Of a stretch of DNA of 58,633 bases, positions 12,601 through 24,530 are shown in pieces. The translations under genes were made by a program, and so were the position numbers. The DNA is from Cylindrodendrum hubeiense (Eukaryota > Ascomycota > Sordariomycetes > Hypocreales > Nectriaceae): assembly GCA_014621425.1 (NCBI GenBank), contig JAANBB010000249.1, forward strand, positions 1 through 58,633. The letters are read 5' to 3'. Positions within the stretch are counted from its first letter, which is position 1. Each line of letters starts with the position of its first letter. The notes below the pieces were generated by a model that saw only the letters and a program-made list of their open reading frames with translations, was not told where the DNA came from and ran no database searches.

Positions 12601-13651
12601 CCTTCGCAAAACTCATCATCCCACGTAGCGACGACGACGACGACGCCGATAACGCGTCCTCGAGCCGCGGGCCCAACATGAATCCCCAGTATCCACCAAT
12701 GACGCCCGTCGGCCACTCCTAGCGATGCCGTCTGCGACATGCAAGCTGCGGCCTGTGCTCCACCGGCCTGCAGTCGGCGTCTGTCAACTCCTCGAATCCA
12801 CGTCCTTGTCGAATCTCTCGCAACCACGAAGATCGATCATGGCCTCCTTGTGTCAGCTGACCACTGACCACTGACCACTGAACACTGACCGCTGATCAGT
12901 CCAAGCTTCTTGTCTCTGTCCTCCTCCAAGTCATAACGTTGCGACAGTGCGTAGCCGTTTGTCTCATCTCTGAGTCCTCAGCTGGACCGTTGCCTCGGAC
13001 CTGGATCAATGCCCGCCCTGCCACCCCGACTCTGTCCGAGCATCCAGGTCGCCGGTACCTCTAAAAAACACCATCATCAAGACATCAAGACATCACAGAC
13101 TAGTCCATCACCATGTCTCAAGCAAAAGTCATAGCAGATAGATTCTCCTTTATCATTCTCTAGGCTCGTGTCCTCTCATTTCCATAACTAACCAAATTCA
13201 ATAACAAGGCGCCGACCAGAGCGTCCTCGCTCCCCGACTATAGTACATACCTAGATAGAGATATTTTGTCTGCAAAAGACAACGCAAAAAGAAATTGGTC
13301 CCAATGTAGACGTCTCGTCGCGTCATTTTTGCCACGATAGATTAATCACACACATATGCGGCGTTTCCCGTCCCGTCCTCGCCTCGTCTGGTCGAGCCAA
13401 TTGCTCAGACACAACGACACGGGTGCCCACATCATGAATCAAACAATGTTTCCTCGCCTCGCCTCCCGTGCTCCCTTTTCCCGCGACAAACGAAAGTGAT
13501 CGGGTATAACGCAAACAACCTCCTTTCCCTTGAAAGGGTATCCCGTGCCCCAACGCCGCTTGCTTTGCTCAAATTCCAGGTGCTGGCTTCTTCTCAACAA
13601 GAACAAAGAAAATCAAACTTCCTCTCCTTTCCTCACCCCTCCCATCCCGCT
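9631..13651. other. Gene-free interval of 4 kb
   Basis: Contains the leader and promoter of the GT-like gene (roughly 9631-10700, purine-rich on the + strand) and the 3' flank of the kinesin gene at the far right. Between them I find no open frame with a recognisable protein, no tRNA-like B box and no transposon ends. It holds short tandem repeats: a 17-bp unit at 12254-12300, CGTGTTTTG repeats near 12358-12400 and ACCACTG repeats near 12857-12890. It could host a non-coding transcript, but the sequence gives no direct evidence. Confidence 0.5.
12254..12300. repeat. 17-bp tandem repeat, 2.8 copies
   Basis: The unit GAAACAAAACAAAGTCA occurs at 12254-12270 and 12271-12287 and partially at 12288-12300. 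It lies in a gene-free region and has no evident function. Confidence 0.9.
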
Positions 13652-16580
13652 TTATGCCTCCAAAGGGACAGCCTTGGGTTCCTCCCCAGGTCCTGGTGTC
13701 GGGCTCTGGCGTAGTGGCTCCATGGATTGAATCGGCTCTGTTAAAGAATCCATCTTCTGCCCGCCGCTGGCCACTCGCACACTTCCTCGCTTGCCCCGAA
13801 CCACCTGTCCCGTCTCCACTCGGTCTTGTAACATCTCATCAAGCATCTTGTTCATCTCGTCGACGCCTCGGGCTCGCTTCTTCTCAGCTTCTGGTACCAG
13901 CGGGCTACCTGGCAATGACGAATGACTCTCTTGCGACAGTGGCGATCGGGGCTCAGTCGAAGCTTCAGCTGTATCCCGCGACCGGGCAGCAGTACGCAGC
14001 GCGGCTAACATCCGATCCTTGTCGTCCAGCCTTGCTCGCAGATCGGCAATTTCGTTGTCCTTGTCCCGGAGCGCAGCAGATACGCTGTGGTCTTCTCCAA
14101 CCATGATGGCCTTGTTGGGTGCTGCGAACCCTACCGACGCACGCGATGAGCTGGCCCGGCGAGCTTGAAGCAGCCGCTTCTCCAACGTTGCAATATATCG
14201 ATTCTTGTCAGCAAGATCCGATTGCAGAGCACGGTTCTGCGCCGTCAGAGATGCTGTCCCGTCTCCGAATTCGCCGACGCTGTCCTCGTCTGCCTCGCCC
14301 GAATCGTCCGCGGTCCTTTGGTTTCCACCGCTGGACCGTCGCCCGATGGTTGAAGATGCCGAGGTCATTGACGATGTTCGTTCCAGGAGCGACTTGCCGC
14401 CCGTCGAAGTTGCCACTGAGGATCGGATAGACGCTGGTAACGAAATCTGCGAGAACCGCGCGTACTGCCCAAGGGAACTCATGGACCCGTTTGTGTTGAC
14501 ACCAATCGACTTGGAGCTGAGGATAAGGCGGTTCAGGTGGTCGATCCGTTCCTTGAGTGCTGTACGCGCCAACTGCATTTCGAGAATCTGCTCTTCATGT
14601 CGTTCTGCAGCTTCCACCTCTCGGGCTCTCTCTTCCTCCTCATTCTGAATCTTGTTCTCCTCGACTGTGTCTTTCTTCTTCTTTTTAGCCTGAATATCCA
14701 ACTGCTGCTTCAGCTCGAGGATTTCCATCCGGTATCGCTCCAAGAGTACACGCGCGCCACCATCGCCACCAGCACCCAGTGCTTCCTCGGCTCTCTTCGC
14801 ATGGCTGACAATGTTGTTCTTCGCTCTTGAGGCGAACTTGAGGGTGTTGATTGTCTCGAGGGTGTGGTTATTGGCCGATGCTGCGCTTCCTCCTGCACCA
14901 GTCTGAATCGTGCAAAGAATACTGACAAGAGAGTTTCCGGATAATGCACCCTGGAGTAGGCGGGTGAGTTTGCTGTCACGGTACGGAAGATGCTTTCCTT
15001 CCTTATCACCACCCTTGGCTTCCTTGTCCTTCCACTCCGAAAGCTTTGCAATGACGGTTCCTAGGGTGAGCAGACTCTTGTTGATGTGTGCTCCTTCTTG
15101 TCTTCGCTCCTTCGATTCAGCAGCCTTTTCAGAACCTGCCAAATCGATGAGGCTCAGTGTTGACACTCTAACACCACCAGGGGGAAGACCAGATCGCTTG
15201 TTTCCTCCAGGAGCGTTGCCGCCTGGTATCCGCTCTCGGCTCTCGACAACAATCTGGACAACGGCGTGACTTCGTGAACTGCGAGCGTTAAACTGTGTGC
15301 TAGCGGTCCGTCGAGCCTGGTCTCCACGAGCGATAACTCGCAATAGTTGCGTCGGGCTCTGCACAATCTCTTCTTTCAGTGGAGTGGCATATACACCTCT
15401 CTTGCTGTCCTCGCGCAGTTTGATTTCGTCTTGTTGCGCGTTGCCTCCGACACCACCAGTGGGCATGCTCAAAAGATCGTGGATCTTTTCGTTGTAGATT
15501 TCCAGGTAACTGACTCGTAGCAGGAACTCTCGGGAAGGCGTTTCTCGAATGTAGGAGAAAATGTCTGTAATGGCAAGCGGGATCACACCCGGTGACGAGG
15601 CCGTTCCCTGCATTGAAAATGTCTTTCCTGTGCCGGTCATACCGTAGGCGAACACCGTGCCATGATAACCTTCCATAACTCGTCGAACTAGTCTTTTCGC
15701 GCTATGATCGTACACTCTAGAGTTGTTGTCGTGAGTTGTAAAGACATTGTCTGGCAGCAAGTATTAGTATCATTCCCACATATCTTCGTTCATCAATACA
15801 CATACCATAGAAATGGTCGCCGCCATCTTTGCCTCTATATGAGATAAGTGACTTCCGTCCATCCACCATCCATTCGCCCTCTGGGTGCCCGCTATTGTTG
15901 CCTGCGTCAGGCCTCACGCGAACACTGACCAGCACGTTGCCCTTGCCATCTGGTTTTAACGCCGTCTTATCAGCAGACGAGTCGGATTTCTGGGCGGACC
16001 CCTCTGCGGGATCATCGTAGGTCGTGGCTGATGTTGAATATGAATCTTGTGCTGAGGAGCTACGGCTTTGAGGTGGTGAAGAGACACTGATCAAGCCATC
16101 GGACATGCGCACGCTGGTGATGGATTTGCCATCGGCACTCCCATTGAGGAAGCTCGGCGTGCTTGAGCCGAAGGTGCTATATATTGAGTCTTTGTTTGAG
16201 GCCATAGACTTTCTTGCGGGTCGACTCTTCTCGCTGCCCCTCGGGCTGGGCGGCACACCACTTGGACGGGTGTCGCCCCGTGGCGGTTGAGGAAACGAGT
16301 TAATACTGACGCTCTTCCGGATCGTCTTTCCAGCGCCATTTGCAGCCACTCCAAGCTTGGGATGAGGAAGAGCGGTTTTCGGAGCTGGTGAAGGGGGAAC
16401 CAGGCTCATTGTGGAAGGCGTTCTCAGGCCCGATCGAGGGGTACCGGGCGCTGACTTGATTGAGGGTGGGTTTGGGATACCTCCCGTGCTCTTGCGAGTC
16501 TTGCTGACTGGCAGAGCAGGCAGGGCCATGTTGGGAGGCCCAAGAGATGGCCGCGATGGCCGCGGCAAGGTGGTCGTCAT
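13652..16580 (-). CDS. kipA: Kinesin-7 motor, Kip2/KipA type
   Basis: Two exons, 16580-15806 and 15750-13652, joined across a 55-nt intron (GTATGT donor, ACTAATAC branch, CCAG acceptor), give 957 aa. The junction completes the motor signature FY-DNVF. A long Ser/Pro/Lys-rich N-terminal extension (1-210) precedes the motor domain, which starts at VLVSVRVRPD (216-225). The P-loop GMTGTGKT is at 295-302, switch I is NARSSRSH and switch II is LIDLAGSE. The neck and tail are coiled coil. An N-terminal motor after a basic disordered head is the layout of Kip2 and Aspergillus KipA, plus-end-directed motors that carry dynein and polarity factors along cytoplasmic microtubules. Kinesin identity is certain; assignment to the Kip2 subgroup is by layout and overall resemblance. 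Confidence 0.93.
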
Positions 16581-19500
16581 GGTAGTGGCGATAGACGAGT
16601 TCGGAGAGTGGGTGAAAGGTGGGAATGAATGCTCGCAGGTCGGGTGTTGGAGACCTGGTGCAAGATCTGTGTGTTCCCTTCAAAGGGTTCGGTTGTCCAT
16701 GAACCCCTAAAACAAGATGGCTGTTCGATGGATGGATGTCGCGGTACAACCCTTCGTCGCTGAACTGTGTGCGACTCGAAACCAAATCGATAGCGTGGAC
16801 TGCTGGCTGGGAGCGGAGTGAAGCCGTCCGGTCGATCAAGGGAGGGGGCTGATTGTTGAAACGTTGGTGTGCGACGCGGCTGGGAGGACTGTTCCTCGTG
16901 GGAATCGGTTGACCTGAAGCATGTACCCGTTAGTGGCGCTGGGAATCGACAGCCGAGGGGTGTGACGATGCAAGATGCAGAAGTCCACGTGCAGTTATGC
17001 AGAGGACAGAGGGTGAAGAAGGTCGGAGCGGAAATGCAGCAGACGTACCAGCAGTCGCTAAGGAAAGTATTCCCAGTGCCCAGGAAGGGATCAAATCGAA
17101 AGGGGGCGACGTCGAAGGGGGATCTCAACGCGGAGGAGCAATACAACGGAAGACAAGGAGGAAAGTGAAACCCCTCTCACAAAAAGCAAAGACCACAGGC
17201 CCAAGTCTTCCACGTCCCAGCGTCTCAAGGTCTCGAGGCAAGGTTGTTGGCTAGGGGCTAGTAGCGCAGCAGGCGGCCTGCTCGGTTTTCGTAACTAACG
17301 AGCACGGTGACGATGTTGGCCAGGGTATGTTGGAGGGAGCAGGAAGTCGGGGGAGGATGTCCTGCAAGCGGGTGTTGTGTCGGGTCAGGGAGGTAACACG
17401 GATCAAGGTCAGGACCTGGCGGCACGGCGGCGGCAAGCGTGGGATGTTGATCTAGTGGTGACCTGGTCTGGGCGGGAGCCGACGTCGCTGCCGGTGTCGA
17501 TGCTAGTGCTGGGGGTGTGACGGCGATTGGGAATCGGCGGACGTAGTCGACGGGCTATGGGAGCGTAAGTGCCGCTCGTGCTTGGTGTTGAGGTGGGGGG
17601 AGGCGAGGCGAGGAGAGCGCCGGGACACGCCAGGGCGCCAGGACACTAACGACGTGCTGGAAAGGCTGGGACTCACTGACTGCTGTGGGAGCGCGGAACG
17701 CGGGTCCACTCGACAACGAGAGAGTGAGTGGAGTGGCGTGACGTCGCGGGTTAAGGCGGGTGGGCGGATGAATTAAGAACGAGAACAAGAATGAACGGCT
17801 TGTGCAGTGAAGGAAAGGCAAAAAGGAAAGAGTACGGAATGTGCGAATACCGGGCGTAGACACGCGGGTTAGGAGAGATTCTACACTGCGATATGTCAGG
17901 GTCCCAGATGGGGAAGAAGGTTATTCGGTGACGGACGACGGGGCTCAGTCGGGTTACCTTCTCAGTGAGGTGAGGCCTGGCCTGAGCCCAGGTATTCTGG
18001 CCCCTAGTTTGCCTTACAGTGCGTACAGGACTAGCGCCGTCCCTGCGGTACCTGGGGCGGCGCAGCACCGCCCGCCGACGCTCAGGTACCGTCGGGGCAG
18101 CCAGAGCACCTGCAGCACAGCGCTGAGATTACAGAGATTGCAGAGATGACAGGGACGGTAGGTGAAGCCGGGCACTGTAATTGCGATATGCAAGCCCGGG
18201 GGTAGTCGCACTGGGTTGGCTGGGCTGGGCTGGGTTGGCCATCCGGGGGTGCCACCCCAGGCTCCGGGGTTCCAGGGTTCGGCGGGCGGATGGCCAACAG
18301 GGGGCCCGAACTTTGGTGGAAGAATTCGCCGCTCTGCTAATCTGTGCCTACCTCTATGCTCTGTCCTACGCAGTGGGTACCTACGTACGGGTCCACCAAG
18401 GGCCGCTGCAACATCCCACTGAAAGCCACTGGGGCCTTCCGGTCCCTAGCTGGTGCGCTAGGCCTGGGGTGATTTGGAGAGGACAGGCCTTGGACGGGGG
18501 AATGACAGCGGGGGGAGGCGCCAGCCGGGGCGTGCTGGTTCCGAGGCTGGGTGAGGCTGGGCGAGTTAGTGGCCAATGCCCTGGAAGCTGGCAGTTGGAG
18601 GCGCTCTAGATTGGCGCTGAAGACGCTCTGGCTTTGAAGGGATGGAAGCCAGGTGAAGTACCTCAGCTACTTGGTGTTGCGCAGCGCAGACATCCAACTG
18701 GCTGGCTGGTAACAGAGATATGGCCGGCCGGGTTGGTCAGATCAGGTCTGGACCAGGTTGCTCTCAGCTCGAAGGGGGACTACACTGCTACTACGTGGTA
18801 CCTACCTGTACACTGTACACTACCTCTTTCGTATACTGATAGGGAGAGTACGTGCATGTACTATGTAGATCCTAGCAAGCAAAAGGACCCTGACTCCACG
18901 ACTATCCCTCTCCCTATTCCCCTCGAGCCCTCATCCATGAATCCCTCCCTTTCCAGTGCATCTCTTGCTGCACCCTCCATCCAATTGCAATACATGGACC
19001 CGGATTCTTCTTCATCGTCATGCTGCTACCCGAACGGAACTGGCAAGTCTACGGTCATGGTCCTCCACCGTTCACCGGCTTCCTGCATCGCACCGGCCTC
19101 ATCCTCGCTCCCGCCTATCCGGCCGTCCTTGTCCTCCCTGGCTCCCTGTCGCATTGCCGAGGAACCTGTCCTGTCCCTCCGAACTGTGTTCATGAACGCC
19201 ATGTACAAGAACGTGTTGGGCTCCGGTCGACTCCCTCTCCCTCACCTTCTTGTCTCTCCCTCCTCTCCCTTTCCTTGTCTTCAGCCTCCCTCTTCTCTTT
19301 GCCCCCTCGAAGCATTGGAGAGCGCATACCATCGTCAGTTGCCAAGCCGACCCGATTTTCCGCCGTCCGAATTGGCTAGCAGGAAAAAAAAACTCGATGG
19401 ACTGACCAAGCCATCTTCTCGTAGCCTCAACTACGTATGCATGGGCGACTTTTTACCCCTGGCTACCATCCCGACCTTATGCGGCTAGTTTAGCTCAAGG

Positions 19501-22500
19501 TGTGGCACCCTTTCCCAAGAAGGGAGTAGCATCAACTCGGTATTTCGAGTTATTCCTGACCTGGTCGAGCTTCGCAAGCTTCGTCGTTGCCCATGGGCCA
19601 TCACGCGCCACGGGGGCGATTGGGGGACAGTTGAAGACGCCTCCTTCGGGTGCGGCACTGCTCCCGGTATGTGACATACGGCTGCTGCTGCGCCATCACA
19701 CGAATCGGAAGTTCTCTGAGCCAAGCATATGTATGCACATACACGTGGAGGATGATGACGGCCGCCGCGGCATTATTCGTTAATGCATCCAGGATAGCAT
19801 CACACAGATGACAACATCGCCCGCGTGTACTTGTTGTGCGTGTACGTGCGCATACTACGGCCATACTGAGATTTCGCCCCGAGCAAACCTGGCATGCATC
19901 GTGGCCCATGCACCGTTCGGACCTGCGGAGACTCAGATAGGCCGTCCAACGAGAGCTCAGAGTGAAAGAAAGACAATGAAAGAGAGTTGTCAAGCCGTGG
20001 CCCAGGTTGGTGGTCCGGTATGCGTATGCACGGCGGCGGCGGGTGCGGTACGTGTGCTCAGGCACAGACGAAGGTGCAGTAGACCAACCCACTCGATGGA
20101 CGATCGCGATCCACGGGGGCAATGACCGAACCTGATTTCAATGCGCGAGCACTCGCCGGCTCTCAAGAGGGGGTGCATTATCGGCAGAGCCATGCCCGTC
20201 ACGATCAGCATGGCCAGGGACAATTCGGCATTTGCCTGCTGACCATCTTTCGACCAGAGCCACTAGAGAAGGCCCGCGAATGACCATCCTCGGTCTGTTG
20301 CATCCTAATCACCTCTAAGGCTGACACACGTATTGCGGGATGGATGTCGCGCTCTGTTTTGCTCTATCCACAACAGACTCCGTTGTCCCAGCGCCCGGCC
20401 GCCTCGCCTGCGTCGTGATGGCGTTGGCTCATCAGCTGGCTGGTGTCTCATCTTGTCGCCTGTCCTCTCACATGGCAACCTGGCCGGGTTCGAGAGAGTG
20501 TGGCTGCAATTTCCAAAACCCTTGTCCCTCACTGCTCGGCCTCACTGTTCACGCCAGCTAATTACAGAGGTACAGCACAGTGGTAGCATGCCGAGTTCTC
20601 ATATCTCTCCCCTTCCCAAGGCTCGTCCTCGAGAAAGCGTCCGTGAGCCACACCTCGAAGGGGAGCCTTGTCCGCGCCCTTACCGCATCTGGGACCCTCC
20701 ACGATGTAAGGATCGAATCATCACCCGATACTGCTAATGAAAGAACATGATGCCAAATGCCCGACGCCCTCAACCACCAACCGATCGGCAGCCCTCACTT
20801 CCCACAAAGCAACCTCGGGGTTCGGCCCCAAACGGTTTGCAGGGCTCGCATGGTTCCCAGCAGGGTTCCTACGGGCTACTTGTGGGGGGCCGTTGACGAG
20901 GCACCATGAGATGAGCCGATGTTCCTTGCCCTCGCCCCTGAACGACATGGTTCATCAGTTGCACTCCCGCCTACTCGGGTTCGATGGGCGCTCGAGGCTT
21001 CGTATCCACGAATGAACTTACATGGGCCAATGGCACCCGACGTACGAGCCCTTGCACGTCGTCTTGTCCATCATTTCTCAATTAGGCGTTGGTGATATCC
21101 CCGGGCATACCGTCGTCAGCTCGAATCCATCTCGGCCTGCCATCACGAATCCTTCTGTCACGTCGGCCGCGGACAAGCTCTATGTCACATTTTATCCACC
21201 CCTATCCCACCAATGCGCATATCCAAAAGCACGCGGCTTCATCACAATGTCTCCTCATAAGTGTTCGCGCATTAGCATCATTTCTATCACAATCCCACCT
21301 TGGCTCATGACCCGAGCACGACCAGGTTTGCTTCCTTCATACTCCGGCGATGCGCCACGGCACCAACGGCCGGATGTCGACAATTGAGCCTGTCTAACTT
21401 GACCTCGACTTGGATTAGACTGCTAACGCCAGCAGACTGAGTCGTACGGCACAGTCAAGGATAGTCCTTGTAAGCACCCGCTCTCAGCTTGCTTTTTCCC
21501 CGTCCGTCTAGGCTTTGCTTTTGCCCCTCGGTGGCCCTTGTCAAGAGTAGGTTTGCCTGTGCCGCCAGACGCGCCAGTGACAGCCCCAACGTAGCATTCA
21601 CATTTCCACATGGCTAGCGGAAGGATTTGAAACAGTCCAACGAAATGATTGCCATCCCCAGTAGCCACTCTAAGTGGGGACGTCCGTCTCTTGTTTCGAA
21701 ACTGTGAATGTTGAATATAGACTATGCCAAGTTGCCAGAGCGCAAAACACCATGGACGAAACCTTACTCTGGAACCTCGAGCGTCAATTGGTAGATGGCC
21801 AATCAGCCGTCAAAGAAAGGTTCGTTGAGTCTCATTTGAGACCTTGGTACGGTCCTTCCGTGCCCAGTCCCTTGGCAAGCCTCATATGGGAATCCTTTCT
21901 CCGACAGGGGCGCTTCTTCCGCCGGGCCCGTGAGCAACTTCGGGATAATTATCATAGGTTCCATGATGTGGAGTTATAGCCTGGGCAAACGAAAGAGTGG
22001 TTTCTCTCTCCAGCAACGTCCCCACTGGCTCGGGGGATCAACACCAGACAGGGCAAGCTTTGTTCGCACCCATGAGCCGCGAAGGTTGGTGATGAAGATG
22101 GGATTGTGAAATCCATCTCAAACGCAGCCGTTTTTTCTTCTTTCTTCTTTCACCACGTGGGTTCCTTCCGGTCAACCCGCCAGACTGGGCCGGCCGCTTG
22201 TTTCTTATCTCTGTTGGATTGTAGCTCGCGTCTCTTGGATGTCTCGTGATATCGGTTGCGCAGGAGAAGGTCGTCTCTTAGGGCATCCATTAAATATGGC
22301 CTGTGTCTCAAAGGTACAACGCCATGGTGAGTGCAAGGCTTAGTACGTAGTCATTACATCCTGTTTATCACTTTGTGGGCTCAAGGGTTCATTCTCTTCC
22401 GCAAGTTGTGGATTTGCTGCTCTATTGGCGGGCGGTGCGAACCGGACCTCCCAGCTCTGTTCTATGTTCTCTGGAGTCTCGTGACAAAGTCCAATCCTCT

Positions 22501-22583
22501 TCCGTATCTTTACCCTCATATATCATCATAGCATTGCACATGCTACATGCCGTAGTCATCCATCAAGCCCAAATACCCTCTTC
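16581..22583. other. Gene-poor interval of 6 kb
   Basis: Lies between the divergent-facing kinesin promoter (16.6 to about 17.3 kb, with a purine-rich + strand) and the STK19 3' end. Apart from the doubtful small ORF at 21752-21979, I see no supported gene. The stretch 18.0-18.3 kb is GC-rich with G runs (GGGCTGGGCTGGG near 18222) and short inverted repeats, for example CCGTCCCTG near 18036 against CAGGGACGG near 18150. GGTACCTAC-type motifs occur at 18376-18388 and 18797-18811. Long open frames such as the one at 18856-19488 have compositionally biased, unrecognisable translations. Confidence 0.5.
21752..21979 (+). CDS. Possible small orphan ORF
   Basis: A 75-codon ATG-started frame with an ideal fungal start context (AACACCATGG). 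The product begins MDETLLWNLERQL and is mixed charged/aromatic rather than low-complexity (RPWYGPSVPSPLASLIWESFLRQ), which is more protein-like than other frames nearby. I do not recognise it. It could be a real short gene, the last exon of a missed gene or a decayed remnant. No splice sites clearly linking it to another frame were found. Confidence 0.25.
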   Translation: MDETLLWNLERQLVDGQSAVKERFVESHLRPWYGPSVPSPLASLIWESFLRQGRFFRRAREQLRDNYHRFHDVEL

Positions 22584-23696
22584 CTAAAGTCCCAAAGCCC
22601 TCACTCCTCTCCCCACACTTCCCGTCTCAAACACCTCGACAACCCCGAGCCCGACTGCCTCGCCCAGCACCCACTCCCATTCAACTCCCCAGAACTCCTT
22701 CCATCGCGGCCCGTACAACCCGCCGCCCTCAAACCGCTCCTGCAACCAGCTCTCCGGGCCCTCGCCCCACTTGGTCCGTCCCAGCGCGTCCCGCACCCAA
22801 TCCACCGCGGCTTTCGCCAGCTTCAGGTACCGCCCGTGGCCCGGGATCGCAAGCCGGAACGCGGCCGGCGAGGCGTCCAGCCATGCCGCGTGCGTGAGCG
22901 ACGGGGCTCCTCCGCCGCCGCCAGAAAGATGGATCGCGTTGCGGCCACCCACGGCGGAGACGCTGCCAGAGGCGAAGCGAGAGACGTGTTGGATAGACAT
23001 CATTGTGGTGCGGTCCTCGGGGCGGACATCGAGGGTGTTGCCCGGAGTAGAGGGCGTAGAACTGGTAAGGAAACCAACTCGGACAAGCTCATCCGCCTGA
23101 CTACTCTCCAATACACCCTTGGGAAGTGTCTGTGCTGTCGGATTCCCTCTTAGCCACGTCATAAAAGTCTCCTTTGTCTCCTCCCCCAGCTGAGCCTTGC
23201 CAAGCATCCCATCCAGGTCAGCGGTCTCGATGAGCGCCTCGCCCATCCCGCCACGTCTTTCCACTCTCACTCTCCTCACGATACCCTTGCCCGTCAGCTC
23301 AGCCATTTCCCGTGCCACCTTGGATGGCAGGTTCAGAATCGCGTTGAGATGCCCAACCGTTACGATGGGCGCGGCGGCGACCCGATAGTTGAGCACCTCG
23401 GCGGTCCGCGTAGAGTTGAGACCCGTTGCCGGGACGGGGCTGAACATGCGCGACCGGACGTAGCGCATTGCCTGGATGACATCGCGCAGCGTCAGCTCGT
23501 CTTCTAGGATTTTGGTGAGGCCCAGATCGTCGAGCTTGTCCTGGAAGAGCTCTGCTTCATCTTCCTTCGGTTTGCGCGCCTTGGTGGGCGATGCGCCTGC
23601 GCCTGCGCCTGGCCTTGCTTGCCTCGCGGCGGATGGTCGAGAGGCTTTTGTGACGCGATTTGATTTCCCCAATATGGACCGTATGCTTTTGGGCAT
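22584..23696 (-). CDS. STK19-family winged-helix protein
   Basis: Single-exon gene of 370 aa with an in-frame ATG at 23696 and TAG at 22584. The protein matches the serine-threonine protein kinase 19 family (PF10494): a basic N-terminal tail, then conserved segments including FQDKLDDLGL, AMRYVRSRMFSPVP, GLNSTRTAEVLNYR and PIVTVGHLNAIL (about residues 50-125), then a region with AWLDASP and PGHGRYLKLAKAAVDWVRDAL near 270-310. Despite its name, the human protein is now regarded as a winged-helix DNA-binding protein with a role in transcription-coupled repair rather than an active kinase. No kinase motifs are visible here either. It is probably nuclear. The C-terminal part contains a glycine-rich insert (SGGGGGAPS). 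Confidence 0.82.
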   Translation of the reverse strand: MPKSIRSILGKSNRVTKASRPSAARQARPGAGAGASPTKARKPKEDEAELFQDKLDDLGLTKILEDELTLRDVIQAMRYVRSRMFSPVPATGLNSTRTAEVLNYRVAAAPIVTVGHLNAILNLPSKVAREMAELTGKGIVRRVRVERRGGMGEALIETADLDGMLGKAQLGEETKETFMTWLRGNPTAQTLPKGVLESSQADELVRVGFLTSSTPSTPGNTLDVRPEDRTTMMSIQHVSRFASGSVSAVGGRNAIHLSGGGGGAPSLTHAAWLDASPAAFRLAIPGHGRYLKLAKAAVDWVRDALGRTKWGEGPESWLQERFEGGGLYGPRWKEFWGVEWEWVLGEAVGLGVVEVFETGSVGRGVRALGL

Positions 23697-24530
23697 TTTG
23701 TGAAGATGGATTTGCCAGGTTCTTCAACGAGATGTCTTCACGCTGTCCGTCTCATGTAGTGTGTAGTCGGCGCCCTTCGAGGTTGTCTGACAAAATAGTG
23801 GAGAACTCTAACTCGAAGGGACTTATCGGTGTCAGTCACAGCGATGAGCCTCCACGGAGCCTGGAGGGGAGAACCGATCCATGATACCAACAAAAACTAC
23901 CTATATATACGGCTCTTGCCGAGAGCGATGCCTTTTGTGGTGGATAACAGCAGCTATTACTGCTTCAACCAGCCCGGTACCTACCTAGGCAGCGGCGAGG
24001 CAGCCATGGATGACTGAATGCCTTATGTTACGCCACGTCGCGCCCTCTCTTGTTAATTCGTGTCACTTGAGGCTGTCCGGTTTTATAACGGCTCTAAATT
24101 CAAGCAGCGATATGGCTTTAGGCTAGTTGGCCGTCTAGCCCACCTCTAAAGAAGGGCTGGTCCCATACGCATTGGTACCTCTACGATAGACTAGGTGCCT
24201 GTATCATACAGTCTTTCAGGTAGAGAACATGCATAGTATTGGCGAGACGTGCAGTATTATATTCGAATACATTGCAACTAAATGTATAGTCAAAGAGCTA
24301 ATGCTCATTCATATCAAGTCTTAGACTCATCGAGAGAACTTCTCACTGCCCATTAGGAAACTTGTGGGATTGGGCCTTAGCCAAGGACTTGGAACGGGGC
24401 ATTTTCACGACTTCAACTATCAATGAGACTTGATCATTGCTGAAATTCAACAAGTTAACTTTTTTTCTGGATTTGGATTTGGATTTGCTCCCTCTTCCCT
24501 ATTTTGACATTCTGTGATTTGGCTGGGTCT
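23697..24530. other. Intergenic, STK19 promoter and 3' end of SulP gene
   Basis: Both flanking genes read leftwards. The block is visibly AT-richer than its surroundings from about 24.05 to 24.5 kb and includes a GGTACCTACCTAGG motif at 23976-23989. I see no gene. Confidence 0.45.

Noticed and set aside
18000..18160. Inverted-repeat element around GGTACCTGGGGCGG and CCGTCCCTG.
   Set aside because: The arms pair only partly, no target duplication is seen, and GC richness makes such pairs likely by chance.
18856..19488. 210-codon ATG-started frame on the + strand in the 6-kb gap.
   Set aside because: The translation is Ser/Pro/Leu-biased, matches no family I know, and lies in CT-rich sequence where open frames arise easily. 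No supporting splice or start signals.
22584..23696. Active protein kinase, as the STK19 name suggests.
   Set aside because: No glycine loop, VAIK lysine, HRD or DFG motif is present; the family is better described as winged-helix.
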